A DNA stretch of 64,000 nucleotides from Amycolatopsis pretoriensis (GCF_900107925.1 NZ_FNUJ01000006.1:434001-498000); one strand, 5' to 3'; shown: positions 7,840 through 16,711, numbered from the stretch's first letter. Notes: a model not told the origin generated them from the letters alone. Translations and numbers: made by a program.

Positions 7840-8632
7840 CAAGGAGTCCATGATCAAGGCGGCGATCGACCACATCGCCACCGCCGCCTCGCAGGGCGCC
7901 CAGGTCGTCTGCCTGCAGGAACTGTTCTACGGACCGTACTTCTGCCAGGTGCAGGACACCGACTACTACTCCTACACCGAAGGCATCCCGGACGGCCCGA
8001 CGACCAAGCTCATGCAGGAGGTGGCCGAGCGCCACGGCGTGGTGCTGGTCGTGCCGATGTACGAGGTCGAGCAGCCCGGCGTGTACTACAACACCGCCGC
8101 GGTGATCGACGCCGACGGCACGTACCTCGGCAAGCACCGCAAGAACCACATCCCGCAGGTCAAGGGCTTCTGGGAGAAGTTCTACTTCCGCCCCGGCAAC
8201 ATGGGCTACCCGGTGTTCGACACCGCTGTGGGCCGCATCGGCGTCTACATCTGCTACGAGCGGCACTTCCCCGAGGGCTGGCGCGCGCTGGGCCTGGCCG
8301 GGGCGAAGATCGTGTTCAACCCGTCGGCGACCAGCCGCGGGCTGTCGCAGTACCTGTGGCGGCTGGAGCAGCCGGCGGCCGCGGTGGCGAACGAGTACTT
8401 CGTCGGCGCGATCAACCGCGTCGGCAAGGAACCGCTGGGCGACAACGACTTCTACGGCCAGACGTACTTCGCCGACCCGCGCGGGCAGCTGATCGGCGAC
8501 GCCGCGTCCGACACCGACGACGAGGTCGTCGTGCGCGACCTCGACATGGCGCAGCTCGACGAGGTCCGGGACCTGTGGGCGTTCTACCGCGACCGCCGCC
8601 CCGACACCTACGGCCCCCTCACGGAGGCCTGA
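7793..8632 (+). CDS. Nitrilase-superfamily amidohydrolase, beta-ureidopropionase type
   Basis: A 279-residue carbon-nitrogen hydrolase. The catalytic triad is visible as Glu43 (CLQELFYGPYF), Lys117 (HRKNHIP) and Cys154 (GVYICYERHFPEG). The sequence style is that of N-carbamoyl-beta-alanine (3-ureidopropionate) amidohydrolases, the third step of reductive pyrimidine breakdown, releasing ammonia, carbon dioxide and a beta-amino acid. A strong AGGAGG sits just before GTG 7793. The stop overlaps the next gene's ATG by one base. Context with a dihydropyrimidinase supports the assignment; a D-carbamoylase role is the main alternative. Confidence 0.9.
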   Translation: MSVVRAGLIQQRWTGDKESMIKAAIDHIATAASQGAQVVCLQELFYGPYFCQVQDTDYYSYTEGIPDGPTTKLMQEVAERHGVVLVVPMYEVEQPGVYYNTAAVIDADGTYLGKHRKNHIPQVKGFWEKFYFRPGNMGYPVFDTAVGRIGVYICYERHFPEGWRALGLAGAKIVFNPSATSRGLSQYLWRLEQPAAAVANEYFVGAINRVGKEPLGDNDFYGQTYFADPRGQLIGDAASDTDDEVVVRDLDMAQLDEVRDLWAFYRDRRPDTYGPLTEA

Positions 8633-10014
8633 TGACCACGCTCATCACGGGCGGGCAGGTCGTTTCGCCGTCGGGTGCTTTCGTGGCGGACGTCCTCGTC
8701 GACGGCGAGACCATCGCCGCCGTCGGGGCGCCCGGCACGCTGTCCGGCGACGAGACGATCGACGCCGGCGGCAAGTACGTGCTACCCGGCGGCATCGACG
8801 CGCACACGCACATGGAGATGCCGTTCGGCGGCACCCATTCGGTGGACACGTTCTCGACCGGGACCACGGCGGCGGCGTGGGGCGGCACGACGACGATCAT
8901 CGACTTCGCCGTGCAGGCCAAGGGGACGTCGTTGCTGTCCACTTTGGACAAGTGGCACGCGAAGGCCGACGGCAACTGCGCGATCGACTACGGCTTCCAC
9001 ATGATCGTCTCCGACGTCAACGACCAGTCGTTGAAGGAGATGGAAGCCTGCGTCGACGCCGGGGTCGGCAGCTTCAAGATGTTCATGGCGTACCCGGGGG
9101 TGTTCTACTCCACGGACGGGGAAATCCTGCTCGCGATGCAGAAAGCGCGCGAAATCGGCGCTACGATCATGATGCATGCGGAGAACGGCATCGCGATCGA
9201 CCAGCTGGCGGCGCAAGCTGTGGCGGCCGGGAACACCGACCCGGTGCAGCACGGGCTGACGCGGCCACCGGAACTGGAAGGGGAGGCAACATCACGAGCG
9301 ATCCAGCTCGCGAAGGTCACCGGCTCGCCGTTGTACATCGTGCACCTGTCGGCGTCGCAAGCACTCGCGGCGGTGGCAGAGGCGCGTAACGACGGTCAGA
9401 ACGTCTTCGCGGAGACGTGCCCGCAGTACCTGTACCTGTCCATTGAGGACTTGGCGAAGCCGGACTTCGAGGGCGCGAAGTACGTCGCTTCGCCGCCGCT
9501 GCGGGAGAAGTCGCACCAGGCCGACCTGTGGCGCGGGCTGCGGACGAACGACCTGTCCGTGGTGTCCACCGATCACTGCCCCTTCTGCTTCAAGGACCAG
9601 AAGGAGCTGGGGCGTGGCGACTTCCGGGCCATCCCGAACGGGATGCCGGGTGTCGAGCACCGGATGGACCTGCTGCACCAGGGCGTCGTCGCGGGCGAGC
9701 TGACGCTCGGCCGCTGGGTCGAGACGTGCTCGGCGACGCCGGCGCGGATGTTCGGACTGTACCCCCGCAAGGGCGTCATCGCGGCGGGATCCGACGCGGA
9801 CATCGTGATCTACGATCCGGCGGCTTCGCAGACGCTGTCGGCGTCGACGCACCACATGAACGTGGACTACTCGGCGTACGAGGGGTTCGAGCTGACCGGC
9901 CGGGTGCACACGGTGCTGTCGCGTGGGCGCGTTGTCGTGTCGCCGGACGGGTTCACCGGGTCGACGTCGCACGGCAAGTTCCTGTCCCGCTCGCTGAACC
10001 AGTACCTGAACTAG
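8632..10014 (+). CDS. hydA: Dihydropyrimidinase / D-hydantoinase
   Basis: A 460-residue cyclic amidohydrolase with the dinuclear-metal site: His58 and His60 (GIDAHTHMEMPFGG), carboxylated Lys149 (GVGSFKMFMAYPG), His182 (MMHAENG), His238 (YIVHLSAS) and Asp314 (STDHCPF). It opens dihydrouracil or hydantoin rings to N-carbamoyl amino acids, which the preceding amidase then hydrolyses. ATG 8632 overlaps the upstream TGA by one base; the same frame is open further upstream but that part is shadow sequence. The true substrate could be dihydropyrimidine, hydantoin or allantoin-like. Confidence 0.93.
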   Translation: MTTLITGGQVVSPSGAFVADVLVDGETIAAVGAPGTLSGDETIDAGGKYVLPGGIDAHTHMEMPFGGTHSVDTFSTGTTAAAWGGTTTIIDFAVQAKGTSLLSTLDKWHAKADGNCAIDYGFHMIVSDVNDQSLKEMEACVDAGVGSFKMFMAYPGVFYSTDGEILLAMQKAREIGATIMMHAENGIAIDQLAAQAVAAGNTDPVQHGLTRPPELEGEATSRAIQLAKVTGSPLYIVHLSASQALAAVAEARNDGQNVFAETCPQYLYLSIEDLAKPDFEGAKYVASPPLREKSHQADLWRGLRTNDLSVVSTDHCPFCFKDQKELGRGDFRAIPNGMPGVEHRMDLLHQGVVAGELTLGRWVETCSATPARMFGLYPRKGVIAAGSDADIVIYDPAASQTLSASTHHMNVDYSAYEGFELTGRVHTVLSRGRVVVSPDGFTGSTSHGKFLSRSLNQYLN

Positions 10015-10023
10015 GAGCGCGCG

Positions 10024-11022
10024 ATGGACTTCGGGATGGTGCTGCAGACGGATCCGCCCGCCCGGGACGTCGTGCGGCTCATGAAGGACGCCGAGGACGC
10101 CGGGTTCCGCTACGGCTGGACGTTCGACTCCTGCGTGCTGTGGCAGGAACCGTTCGTCATCTACTCGGCGATCCTCGCGGCGACGTCGTCGCTGGTCGTC
10201 GGGCCGATGGTGACCAGCCCGGGCACGCGCGACTGGTCGGTGATGGCGTCGACGTTCGCGACGCTGAACGACATGTACGGCAACCGGACGGTCTGCGGCA
10301 TCGGCCGCGGCGACTCCGCCCACCGGGTGGTCGGGAAGCCACCGTCCACTTTGGCCACCGTGCGCGACTGCATGCGCGTGGTCAAGGACCTCGCCGAGGG
10401 CCGCGCGGTGGAGATGAACGACAAGACCGTGCAGATCCCGTGGATCCGCAACGGACGGCTCGAGATGTGGATGGCCGGCTACGGGCCCAGGGCGCTGCAG
10501 ACGGTCGGCGAACACGCCGACGGCTTCATCCTGCAGTGCGCGGACCCGGCGATCACCCGCTGGACGATCGGCGCGGTCCGCGACGCGGCCCGAGCGGCCG
10601 GCCGAGACCCGGGCGGCATCACAATCTGCGTCGCAGCCCCGGCATACGTCGGCGACGACCTGCCGCACCAGCGCGAACAGCTGCGCTGGTTCGGCGGAAT
10701 GGTCGGCAACCACGTCGCGGACCTGGTCGCGCGCTACGGCTCGTCGGGTGCGGTACCACGCGAGCTGACGGACTACATCCGCGAGCGGGAGGGGTACGAC
10801 TACAGCCACCACGGCAAGGCGGGCAACCCGTCGACGGAGTTCGTCCCGGACGAGATAGTCGACCGGTTCTGCTTGCTGGGCCCACCGTCGGCGCACGTCG
10901 AGCGGCTGCAGGAGCTGGCCGAGCTGGGCGTGAACCAGTTCTCGCTGTATTTGATGCACGACGACCGCGAGGCAACACTGGCGTCCTACGGGTCGCAGAT
11001 CATCCCGAAGCTCACCGCGTAA
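10024..11022 (+). CDS. LLM-class F420-dependent oxidoreductase (TIGR03842-like)
   Basis: A 332-residue luciferase-like TIM-barrel protein. The N-terminus (MDFGMVLQTDPPARDVVRLM), the GIGRGDSAHRVVGKPP segment, MWMAGYGPRALQTVGEHADG and the C-terminal AELGVNQFSLYLMH are typical of flavin/F420 LLM enzymes of the TIGR03842 group. It follows the hydantoinase after nine bases and is the last operon member. No NAD(P)H- or flavoprotein-type dihydropyrimidine dehydrogenase is present, so this protein could supply or remove the ring hydrogens; that is inference. A long perfect hairpin directly follows. Confidence 0.88.
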   Translation: MDFGMVLQTDPPARDVVRLMKDAEDAGFRYGWTFDSCVLWQEPFVIYSAILAATSSLVVGPMVTSPGTRDWSVMASTFATLNDMYGNRTVCGIGRGDSAHRVVGKPPSTLATVRDCMRVVKDLAEGRAVEMNDKTVQIPWIRNGRLEMWMAGYGPRALQTVGEHADGFILQCADPAITRWTIGAVRDAARAAGRDPGGITICVAAPAYVGDDLPHQREQLRWFGGMVGNHVADLVARYGSSGAVPRELTDYIREREGYDYSHHGKAGNPSTEFVPDEIVDRFCLLGPPSAHVERLQELAELGVNQFSLYLMHDDREATLASYGSQIIPKLTA

Positions 11023-11026
11023 CCCG

Positions 11027-11070
11027 TCGTGAGTGGTAATTCGGGTGCTAACCCGAATTACCACTCACGA
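11027..11070. repeat. Perfect 20-bp inverted repeat with GCTA loop
   Basis: Arms 11027-11046 and 11051-11070 are exact reverse complements (TCGTGAGTGGTAATTCGGGT and its complement) around the tetraloop GCTA. It starts four bases after the stop of the LLM oxidoreductase. No U tract follows. It may be a transcription terminator, an mRNA-stabilising hairpin, or a member of an interspersed palindrome family; a similar element is at 49157-49196. Confidence 0.8.
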
Positions 11071-11113
11071 CCGCGGTTGTTACATCCGAAGCGGATCAGC
11101 CGACTCACCCGGC

Positions 11114-12850
11114 ATGGACCCTGCCGAAGCCCCACCCCTCCTCGACGACCTGACGCCGATGGAGAAGAAGGTGATCGAGGGCGCCCGCCGCGGAGTCAGG
11201 ACCGGTTCGGGGACAACCGAGAGCGCGGAGGCCCTCGCGACCACCGACGACCCGGCGTTGCAGGTCCGGGCGGACTTGCTGCGTGAGCTGCTGATGGGAC
11301 GCCGGGGCGAACTCGATCCGCGCGGGGTCAGCATCCGAGGATTTCGGGTCATGGGCAGGCTGGACCTCGACCAAGTTTCAGCCGTAGCCAAACTGGAGCT
11401 GACGAAGTGCGCCCTGCCAGACGGCACGAGCATGCGAGGCGCCAGACTTCGCGACCTGTTCATGGTCGGATGCGTTGTCTCTTCCATCAACGGCGATCGC
11501 CTCCGAACCGAAGGCAATCTCAAGCTGCAGGGGATTTCGACCAGCGGGCCGATCCGGCTCCTCAACGCCCGGATCGGCGGTCAACTCGACCTTGACAACT
11601 CGCTGTTGAAGAACCCCGCCGGACCGGCGGTCAACATGGACAGTCTGCTCGTTACCGCCAGCATATTCATGCGTGGCGTCAAAGCGACCGGAACCGGCGA
11701 AAGCGGAACGATACGCATGCGCTCCGCCCAAGTCAACGGTCAAGTAGAAATCACTGGTTCCCGCATCGAGAACACATCCGGTCCAGCCTTGAGCGCAGAA
11801 CGTCTGCGCGTTGACAACAGCCTCCACCTGAAGAGATCCACTTTCTCCGGATGCGATTCACATAGCACGGTGCGACTGACGTCCGCGAATGTCGTCGGCC
11901 AGCTCAGCCTGGAGCAAGCGACGCTGCGCAACAGCCGCGGCGCTGCCCTTCATGCGGACCACCTGAAAACAGGCGGAGCTCTTCACTTGATGGGCGCCAA
12001 CATGGAGGGAGGCGGCACAGAAGGAGTGATCACGCTGTTCGGCGCCCAGATCGACGCACGGGTCGTTCTAACGAAGATGGCACTGACAGGAGAGACAGGG
12101 CGTCTTCTCAACCTTGCGAACGCCACGTTCAAACAGCCCCTGACCATGCCATCTTCGCTGATCTGCCGTCAGGCCGAGACCAACACCGGAAAGCGCCGGT
12201 GCGCGAGCAGTGACCGGAAGATCTCGGTCCGGGGATTTGTGTTCACCGACCTCGAGGACATCACCTGGCGCCAGTGGCTCCACCTGCTCGTCCACCACAC
12301 GAACAAGTACTTCCCCCAGCCCTACCAGCAGCTCGCCGCGACCGAGCGAGCCGCCGGTCACGACAACAACGCCCGCACGGTACTGATCGTCCAGCAAGAG
12401 GACCTTCGCCGACGCGCTCCCGAAGCCCTCGGCGGCCTGGCCGCGCTGTGGCGGCACCGGATCTGGGGCTGGCTGGGCCGGTACGGCTACCGCGCCCACC
12501 GGCTCGTCGCGACGTTGCTCCTGGCCCTCGTCCTCGCCGGCGCCCTCGGTTATGGCGCCGGCCAAGTGACCACCCGGCCGACCCACCACGCCGCCGAGCG
12601 CGTTCTCCCCGCCACCGCACCCGTCGACGCTCCCGGCACCGCCTGCTCGACCGCCGAACTCATCGGCCTCGGAATCGACCGCGGCCTTCCGATCGGCGCG
12701 ACCGGCCTACGCTCACGTTGTGACCTCGACACCGGCACGCGCTGGGGACAGGCGTTCACCTACGCGATCTGGGTACTCCAAGCCTTGCTCTGGGCGTTGG
12801 CCACTTTGGCCGTCGCGGCCTACACGGGTCTTGTCCGCAAGCCGGCGTGA
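11114..12850 (+). CDS. Membrane-anchored protein with beta-solenoid-like repeats
   Basis: A 578-residue protein. Residues about 65-345 contain recurring coils of the type GQLDLDNS, GNLKLQG, GRLDLDQV, GQLSLEQA and GALHLMGA, which suggest a pentapeptide-like or right-handed beta-helix fold. A helical region follows (TWRQWLHLLVHHTNKYFPQP), then hydrophobic segments near residues 465-482 and 549-572. Relatives in Actinobacteria are often labelled membrane-associated oxidoreductase without evidence; no catalytic motif is seen here. The repeat half has clearly lower GC than its neighbours. ATG 11114 is preferred to a start inside the upstream hairpin. Confidence 0.7.
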   Translation: MDPAEAPPLLDDLTPMEKKVIEGARRGVRTGSGTTESAEALATTDDPALQVRADLLRELLMGRRGELDPRGVSIRGFRVMGRLDLDQVSAVAKLELTKCALPDGTSMRGARLRDLFMVGCVVSSINGDRLRTEGNLKLQGISTSGPIRLLNARIGGQLDLDNSLLKNPAGPAVNMDSLLVTASIFMRGVKATGTGESGTIRMRSAQVNGQVEITGSRIENTSGPALSAERLRVDNSLHLKRSTFSGCDSHSTVRLTSANVVGQLSLEQATLRNSRGAALHADHLKTGGALHLMGANMEGGGTEGVITLFGAQIDARVVLTKMALTGETGRLLNLANATFKQPLTMPSSLICRQAETNTGKRRCASSDRKISVRGFVFTDLEDITWRQWLHLLVHHTNKYFPQPYQQLAATERAAGHDNNARTVLIVQQEDLRRRAPEALGGLAALWRHRIWGWLGRYGYRAHRLVATLLLALVLAGALGYGAGQVTTRPTHHAAERVLPATAPVDAPGTACSTAELIGLGIDRGLPIGATGLRSRCDLDTGTRWGQAFTYAIWVLQALLWALATLAVAAYTGLVRKPA

Positions 12851-12883
12851 CGCGCGTAGGGCCTGCCCCACCCCGGTTCCGGG

Positions 12884-12901
12884 GGCGCGCACCAGCGCGC
12901 C
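12884..12901. terminator. Short GC hairpin after the solenoid-protein gene
   Basis: GGCGCGC (12884-12890) pairs with GCGCGCC (12895-12901) across an ACCA loop, 33 bases after the stop. No U tract, so termination is plausible but weakly supported. Confidence 0.4.
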
Positions 12902-12931
12902 TCCGGTGCCGGTGGCGGGACCATCGGGCCC

Positions 12932-14377
12932 ATGAATTCTCCGAAAGTCCGTGCTGCGCTGGCTCTGGGGGCCGTCGCGAGCGTGGTCGCTTTGAGTGCG
13001 CCCGCGGGCGCCGCCAGCCCCGCCGGAATCGTCTGGGAAGACTCCTGCTCCGCCGGGTACCAGTGTGGCCACCTCGACGTTCCACTGTCCTATCAGGACC
13101 CGTCCGCCGGCACCGTGTCCGTCGCCGTCAGCCGATTGCCCGCCACCGACCAGGCCCACAAGCTGGGCACCATCTTCTACAACCCCGGCGGCCCCGGCTC
13201 GTCCGGACGGTACGCGCCCGCGTTGACGCCCTTCCTGCACCAGCGCTTCGACATCGTCGGGTTCGACCCGCGTGGCGTCGGGGCCAGCTCGAAGATCCAC
13301 TGCTTCACCGATCCGTCGCAACTCGAAGTGCTGCAACGCGCGCTCGGCACGTTCCCGCTGACCCGCGACGCCGAACAACGGCAGATCGCCGACACGAAGA
13401 CCGTCACCGACCTCTGCGAGCAGAACGCCGGCCCGCTGGCGAACCACCTCTCGACCGGGACGATCGCGCGTGACCTCGACCGGCTGCGGGCGGCGTTCAG
13501 CGAGCCGAAACTGCGGTACTACGGGAAGTCGTACGGCACCTACCTCGGCGAGACCTACGCCAACCTGTTCCCCGGCCGGGTGGGTTCGCTGGCCCTCGAC
13601 GCCGTCGACGACCCGGTGCGCTGGTCCACCGGCAGCGGCCCGATGAGCTACCGGCTGCGCGGCTACGAAGACGGGCCGCGAGCTGTCCAGTCCTTTTTGG
13701 ACGCTTGCGCGGCCCGTTGCGCCTTCGACTACGACGCGATCCTGGACCGGCTCGAAGCCGGCCCCATCACGGTGACGGACACCGCCGGCAAGCAGACGTC
13801 AGTCACCTACCAGAGCGCGATCGCCCGGATCCACAACTACCTCACCGACGCGCAGTCCGCGCCGCAGCTGGCCGCGTTCCTGCAGGCGCTGGCGGATCCG
13901 GCCAGCCGTGCACCGGCGGAAAACGGCGGTCCGCCGGACGTCGACTCCCTGCTGGGCGGCGGCGCGACGCTGTGTTCGGACGCGGCGAACCCGCGCGATC
14001 CGGCCGTCTGGTGGGACTACGCCCAGCGCGCCGACCGGATCGGGCGCGGCTTCGGACCGTACGACGTCTACAAGACGCTCCCCTGCGCCACCTGGGACGT
14101 CTCGGACCCGGGCCGGTACGCGGGCCCGTGGAACCGGCCGACGGCGCCGATCCTGCTCCTCGCCAACCGCCAGGGCGACCTGGAAACGCCGTACGCCGGA
14201 GCGCAGCGGACCGAAAAGCTGCTGGCCAACGCCCATCTGCTGAGCCTCGACACCTACGGCCACGGTTCGCGTGGCAAGAGCGCGTGCGTGGACGCGTGGC
14301 TCGATCGCTACTACGGCACCGGTTCCGTGCCCGGCAACGGCGCGCTCTGCGCTCCGGACCACGGCCCCTTCGACTGA
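12932..14377 (+). CDS. Secreted alpha/beta-hydrolase, tripeptidyl aminopeptidase (TAP/SlpD-E) type
   Basis: A 481-residue exported hydrolase. Residues 1-28 form a signal peptide ending in a typical AGAAS region. The alpha/beta fold shows the oxyanion-loop NPGGPGSSG, nucleophile elbow GKSYGTYLG (Ser), and a C-terminal TAP-like domain carrying the Asp in NRQGDLETPYAG and the His in TYGHGSRGKSACV. Cysteines such as SCSAGYQCGHLDVP are typical for this family. These enzymes remove tripeptides or process secreted peptides in actinomycetes. It stands alone, with a hairpin terminator after it. Confidence 0.92.
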   Translation: MNSPKVRAALALGAVASVVALSAPAGAASPAGIVWEDSCSAGYQCGHLDVPLSYQDPSAGTVSVAVSRLPATDQAHKLGTIFYNPGGPGSSGRYAPALTPFLHQRFDIVGFDPRGVGASSKIHCFTDPSQLEVLQRALGTFPLTRDAEQRQIADTKTVTDLCEQNAGPLANHLSTGTIARDLDRLRAAFSEPKLRYYGKSYGTYLGETYANLFPGRVGSLALDAVDDPVRWSTGSGPMSYRLRGYEDGPRAVQSFLDACAARCAFDYDAILDRLEAGPITVTDTAGKQTSVTYQSAIARIHNYLTDAQSAPQLAAFLQALADPASRAPAENGGPPDVDSLLGGGATLCSDAANPRDPAVWWDYAQRADRIGRGFGPYDVYKTLPCATWDVSDPGRYAGPWNRPTAPILLLANRQGDLETPYAGAQRTEKLLANAHLLSLDTYGHGSRGKSACVDAWLDRYYGTGSVPGNGALCAPDHGPFD

Positions 14378-14387
14378 CGGCGGACCG

Positions 14388-14412
14388 CGGTGGCCGGTCG
14401 CCCCGGCCACCG
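14388..14412. terminator. Hairpin between convergent genes
   Basis: CGGTGGCCGG (14388-14397) and CCGGCCACCG (14403-14412) form a perfect 10-bp stem with a five-base loop between the peptidase gene and the oppositely oriented DUF4342 gene. Confidence 0.6.
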
Positions 14413-14417
14413 TCCGG

Positions 14418-14717
14418 TCAGTCGCTCGTGCCCTCTTCGGGCTTCTTCTCCGCCTTCTCGGAAGGCGTCCGGTGGTCGACCTCGATGGTCCATTCCTTGG
14501 CCAGCGCGGCGATCGCACCGACCGCGGCGACCACGGGGGCGGCGATCACGGCCACGACGCCGGCCGTGACCGGTATCTCCAGCACCGTGTGGCCATCGTC
14601 GTTCTTGATCCGGATCCGCCGCACGTTGCCTTGGCGGATGAGTTCCTTGACCCGCGCGACCAGCGCCTGGCCGCGGAACCGTTCGGTGGGCTTCGGCGTC
14701 GGGCTGTCGACCGTCAT
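14418..14717 (-). CDS. DUF4342 family small protein
   Basis: A 99-residue protein. Its middle (QALVARVKELIRQGNVRRIR, then HTVLEIPVTAGVVAVIAAPV and VAAVGAIAALAKEWTIEV) is the DUF4342 pattern: a short basic/helical N-terminus followed by a hydrophobic hairpin that could be membrane associated. The C-terminal tail is charged. A clear GAGGAGG precedes ATG 14717-14715. Function is unknown. It follows the monooxygenase gene on the same strand after 52 bases, possibly in one transcript. Confidence 0.8.
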   Translation of the reverse strand: MTVDSPTPKPTERFRGQALVARVKELIRQGNVRRIRIKNDDGHTVLEIPVTAGVVAVIAAPVVAAVGAIAALAKEWTIEVDHRTPSEKAEKKPEEGTSD

Positions 14718-14769
14718 GTTCGTTCCTCCTCGGGATGGGGCTGCTCCCCGATTCTGCCCGAGCCGGGAG

Positions 14770-15984
14770 TCACCGCTGCGCCGCGGCGTGCAGGTAGGCC
14801 ATCGCCGCTTCGGGGTCGCCGAGCCAGCCCTCGTAGTCGGCCGGGTTCTCGAAGAGGTGCGCGAACCGGTGCGCCACTTCGGGAACCCGCTGGGCGGCGG
14901 CCAGCGTCGCGAGGACGTGCTCCGGGGGCGGCGCCAGCAGGTCGTTGTTGAAGCGCGTCGCGTGCCGGGCGTGGTGCCAGTAGCGGGCGAAGGCGTCGTG
15001 CATGAACTCTTCGTCGAACGGCCGGTCGCCGCGGTCGACGATGGCCTCATGGTACGCCCGGGCCGCGCGGGCGGCCATGTTCGCGCCCTGGCCGCCGACC
15101 GGGTCGTTGGTCACCGCGGTGTCGCCCATCGCGAGGACCTTCGCCCCGGACGGCAGCGTGCCCACCGGGTGCCGCACGATCGGCGTGATCCGGCCGTGCA
15201 GCATCTCGGTGGGCGCCACGGGACGCGCGTTGTCCAGCAACGTCGCCTGCCAGGGGTAGTGCGTGCGCAGCAGTTTCCGGGCGGTCTCGTAGTGCTGGTC
15301 GACGTCGGCGACGCCGTCCCAGACGTCCATCGGGCCGCCGGGCACGCCGAAGAAGCCGATGCCGTGCACCGGGCCGTGCACCGACAGCACCGGGAGCAGG
15401 AAGAATTCGCCGACCGGCGCCATGCCGAAGGTGAGGCCGGGCACGGCGTCGAGCGGGCCGGCCACGTAGAGGATGCCGATCGCCCGCTGCGGTTCGCGGT
15501 AGGGCGAGCGGTCGTCGTCACGCGGGAAGAGCGCGTCGAACTGCGGCCCGCGCCCGGCCGCGACGACGAGCAGCTCGAACTCGCGGGCGCGTTCGTCGAG
15601 GTCGTCCGGGGTGACGCGGCGGACGCGGAGGTCGCCGCCGAGACGCTCGAACTCCGTCATCCAGTCGGCGACCTTGACGCGCTGGTCGACCGACTGGGCC
15701 GGCCGATCGAGCCCGACGCGCCAGGAAATGGCGGGCTCGGCACCTTCGCCGGCGGCGGCGAAGGCGACTTCGCGGATGGGCGGGGCTTCCCAGAAATTGA
15801 TGCCGAGCGCGCGTTCTCGCTGGAGGGCGGGGTCGAAGAGGCACTGATTGGAGATGAGCCGCCCTTCGCGCACGGCTTCCGCCGGGCGCTCGGCGAAGAC
15901 CGTGACGTCGTAGCCGCGTTGCTGCAGCCCGATACCGAGGACGAGCCCCGCCTGTCCCGCTCCGACGATCCCGATCCGCCGCAT
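14770..15984 (-). CDS. Styrene-monooxygenase (StyA)-like FAD-dependent oxygenase
   Basis: A 404-residue flavoprotein with the N-terminal dinucleotide motif GIVGAGQAGLVLGIGL, the segment LLVVAAGRGPQFDALFPR, and the flavin-binding motif LAMGDTAVTNDPVGGQGAN. It matches StyA-type epoxidases, which need a separate flavin reductase; none is adjacent, so reduced FAD must come from elsewhere. Substrate cannot be told from sequence. ATG 15984 is the first codon of the frame and starts right at the Rossmann motif. Confidence 0.88.
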   Translation of the reverse strand: MRRIGIVGAGQAGLVLGIGLQQRGYDVTVFAERPAEAVREGRLISNQCLFDPALQRERALGINFWEAPPIREVAFAAAGEGAEPAISWRVGLDRPAQSVDQRVKVADWMTEFERLGGDLRVRRVTPDDLDERAREFELLVVAAGRGPQFDALFPRDDDRSPYREPQRAIGILYVAGPLDAVPGLTFGMAPVGEFFLLPVLSVHGPVHGIGFFGVPGGPMDVWDGVADVDQHYETARKLLRTHYPWQATLLDNARPVAPTEMLHGRITPIVRHPVGTLPSGAKVLAMGDTAVTNDPVGGQGANMAARAARAYHEAIVDRGDRPFDEEFMHDAFARYWHHARHATRFNNDLLAPPPEHVLATLAAAQRVPEVAHRFAHLFENPADYEGWLGDPEAAMAYLHAAAQR

Positions 15985-16072
15985 GGCCGCCTCCCCGGAA
16001 ACCCTTTAATGCCAACGTACTCGATTTCCGGGAACCGGCCCTGCCCGATCGGGCGGCCGCTAGGGTGGGCCG

Positions 16073-16648
16073 GTGACGGAACCGCCGAAGGGATTCGACC
16101 GCACGCTCCTCCTGCGCGACGGCCGCCGGGTGCGCGTCCGCCCGCTGACCCCGCAGGACGCGCCGGAGCTGGGCGAAGCGATCCGGAACGCGGACCCGGA
16201 GACGCTCCGCCGCCGGTTCTGCGGCTCGGCCCCGCGCGTGACACCCCGCCTGCTGGAGCGGCTGACGGTGCTGGACTACGAGCGCCGGTTCGCCCTGGTG
16301 GCCCGCTCGTTGGAGGGCGCGGGGGTGGCGGTGGCCCGGTACGAGGCAACGGGCCGGCGGATGGCGGAGGTGGCGATAGCGGTGGCCCCGGCGTGGCGGC
16401 GGGTGGGGTTGGCGTCGGCGTTGCTCCACATGCTGGGGCTGGCGGCGTTGGAGCGCGGGTTCGAGCGGTTCACGGCGGTTTATTCGGCGGACAACCGTCC
16501 GGTGGCGGAGTTGTTGGACTATGCCCGGGGGAGCCGGGTGATCGCCGAGGGGGTGGCCGAGGCGGAAGTGCGGCTGCGGGATCATCCCGCGGCGCCCGCG
16601 GTAGCCGCTCTGGAGCCGAGTTTTTCCTTTTTCAAGCCGAGTCCGTAA
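16073..16648 (+). CDS. GNAT-family N-acetyltransferase
   Basis: A 191-residue acetyltransferase. The start LLRDGRRVRVRPLTPQD resembles the GNAT domains related to protein acetyltransferases of the Pat type. The acetyl-CoA loop is seen as VAPAWRRVGLASALLHML, followed by AERGF and YSADNRPVAELLDYA. There is no cyclic-nucleotide domain, so it is a short stand-alone form. GTG 16073 follows a 88-base spacer divergent from the monooxygenase gene. Target is unknown. Confidence 0.85.
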   Translation: MTEPPKGFDRTLLLRDGRRVRVRPLTPQDAPELGEAIRNADPETLRRRFCGSAPRVTPRLLERLTVLDYERRFALVARSLEGAGVAVARYEATGRRMAEVAIAVAPAWRRVGLASALLHMLGLAALERGFERFTAVYSADNRPVAELLDYARGSRVIAEGVAEAEVRLRDHPAAPAVAALEPSFSFFKPSP

Positions 16649-16711
16649 CAGACCGGCCGGCCGCACCGATCCAGGCCGCGCACCTCGTTCCCCGCACAGA
16701 ACGGCACCGGC

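Noticed and set aside
15999..16045. CCCGGAAA/TTTCCGGG inverted repeat in the StyA/GNAT divergent spacer
   Set aside because: Arms are short and widely separated; it is not distinguishable from chance dyads.
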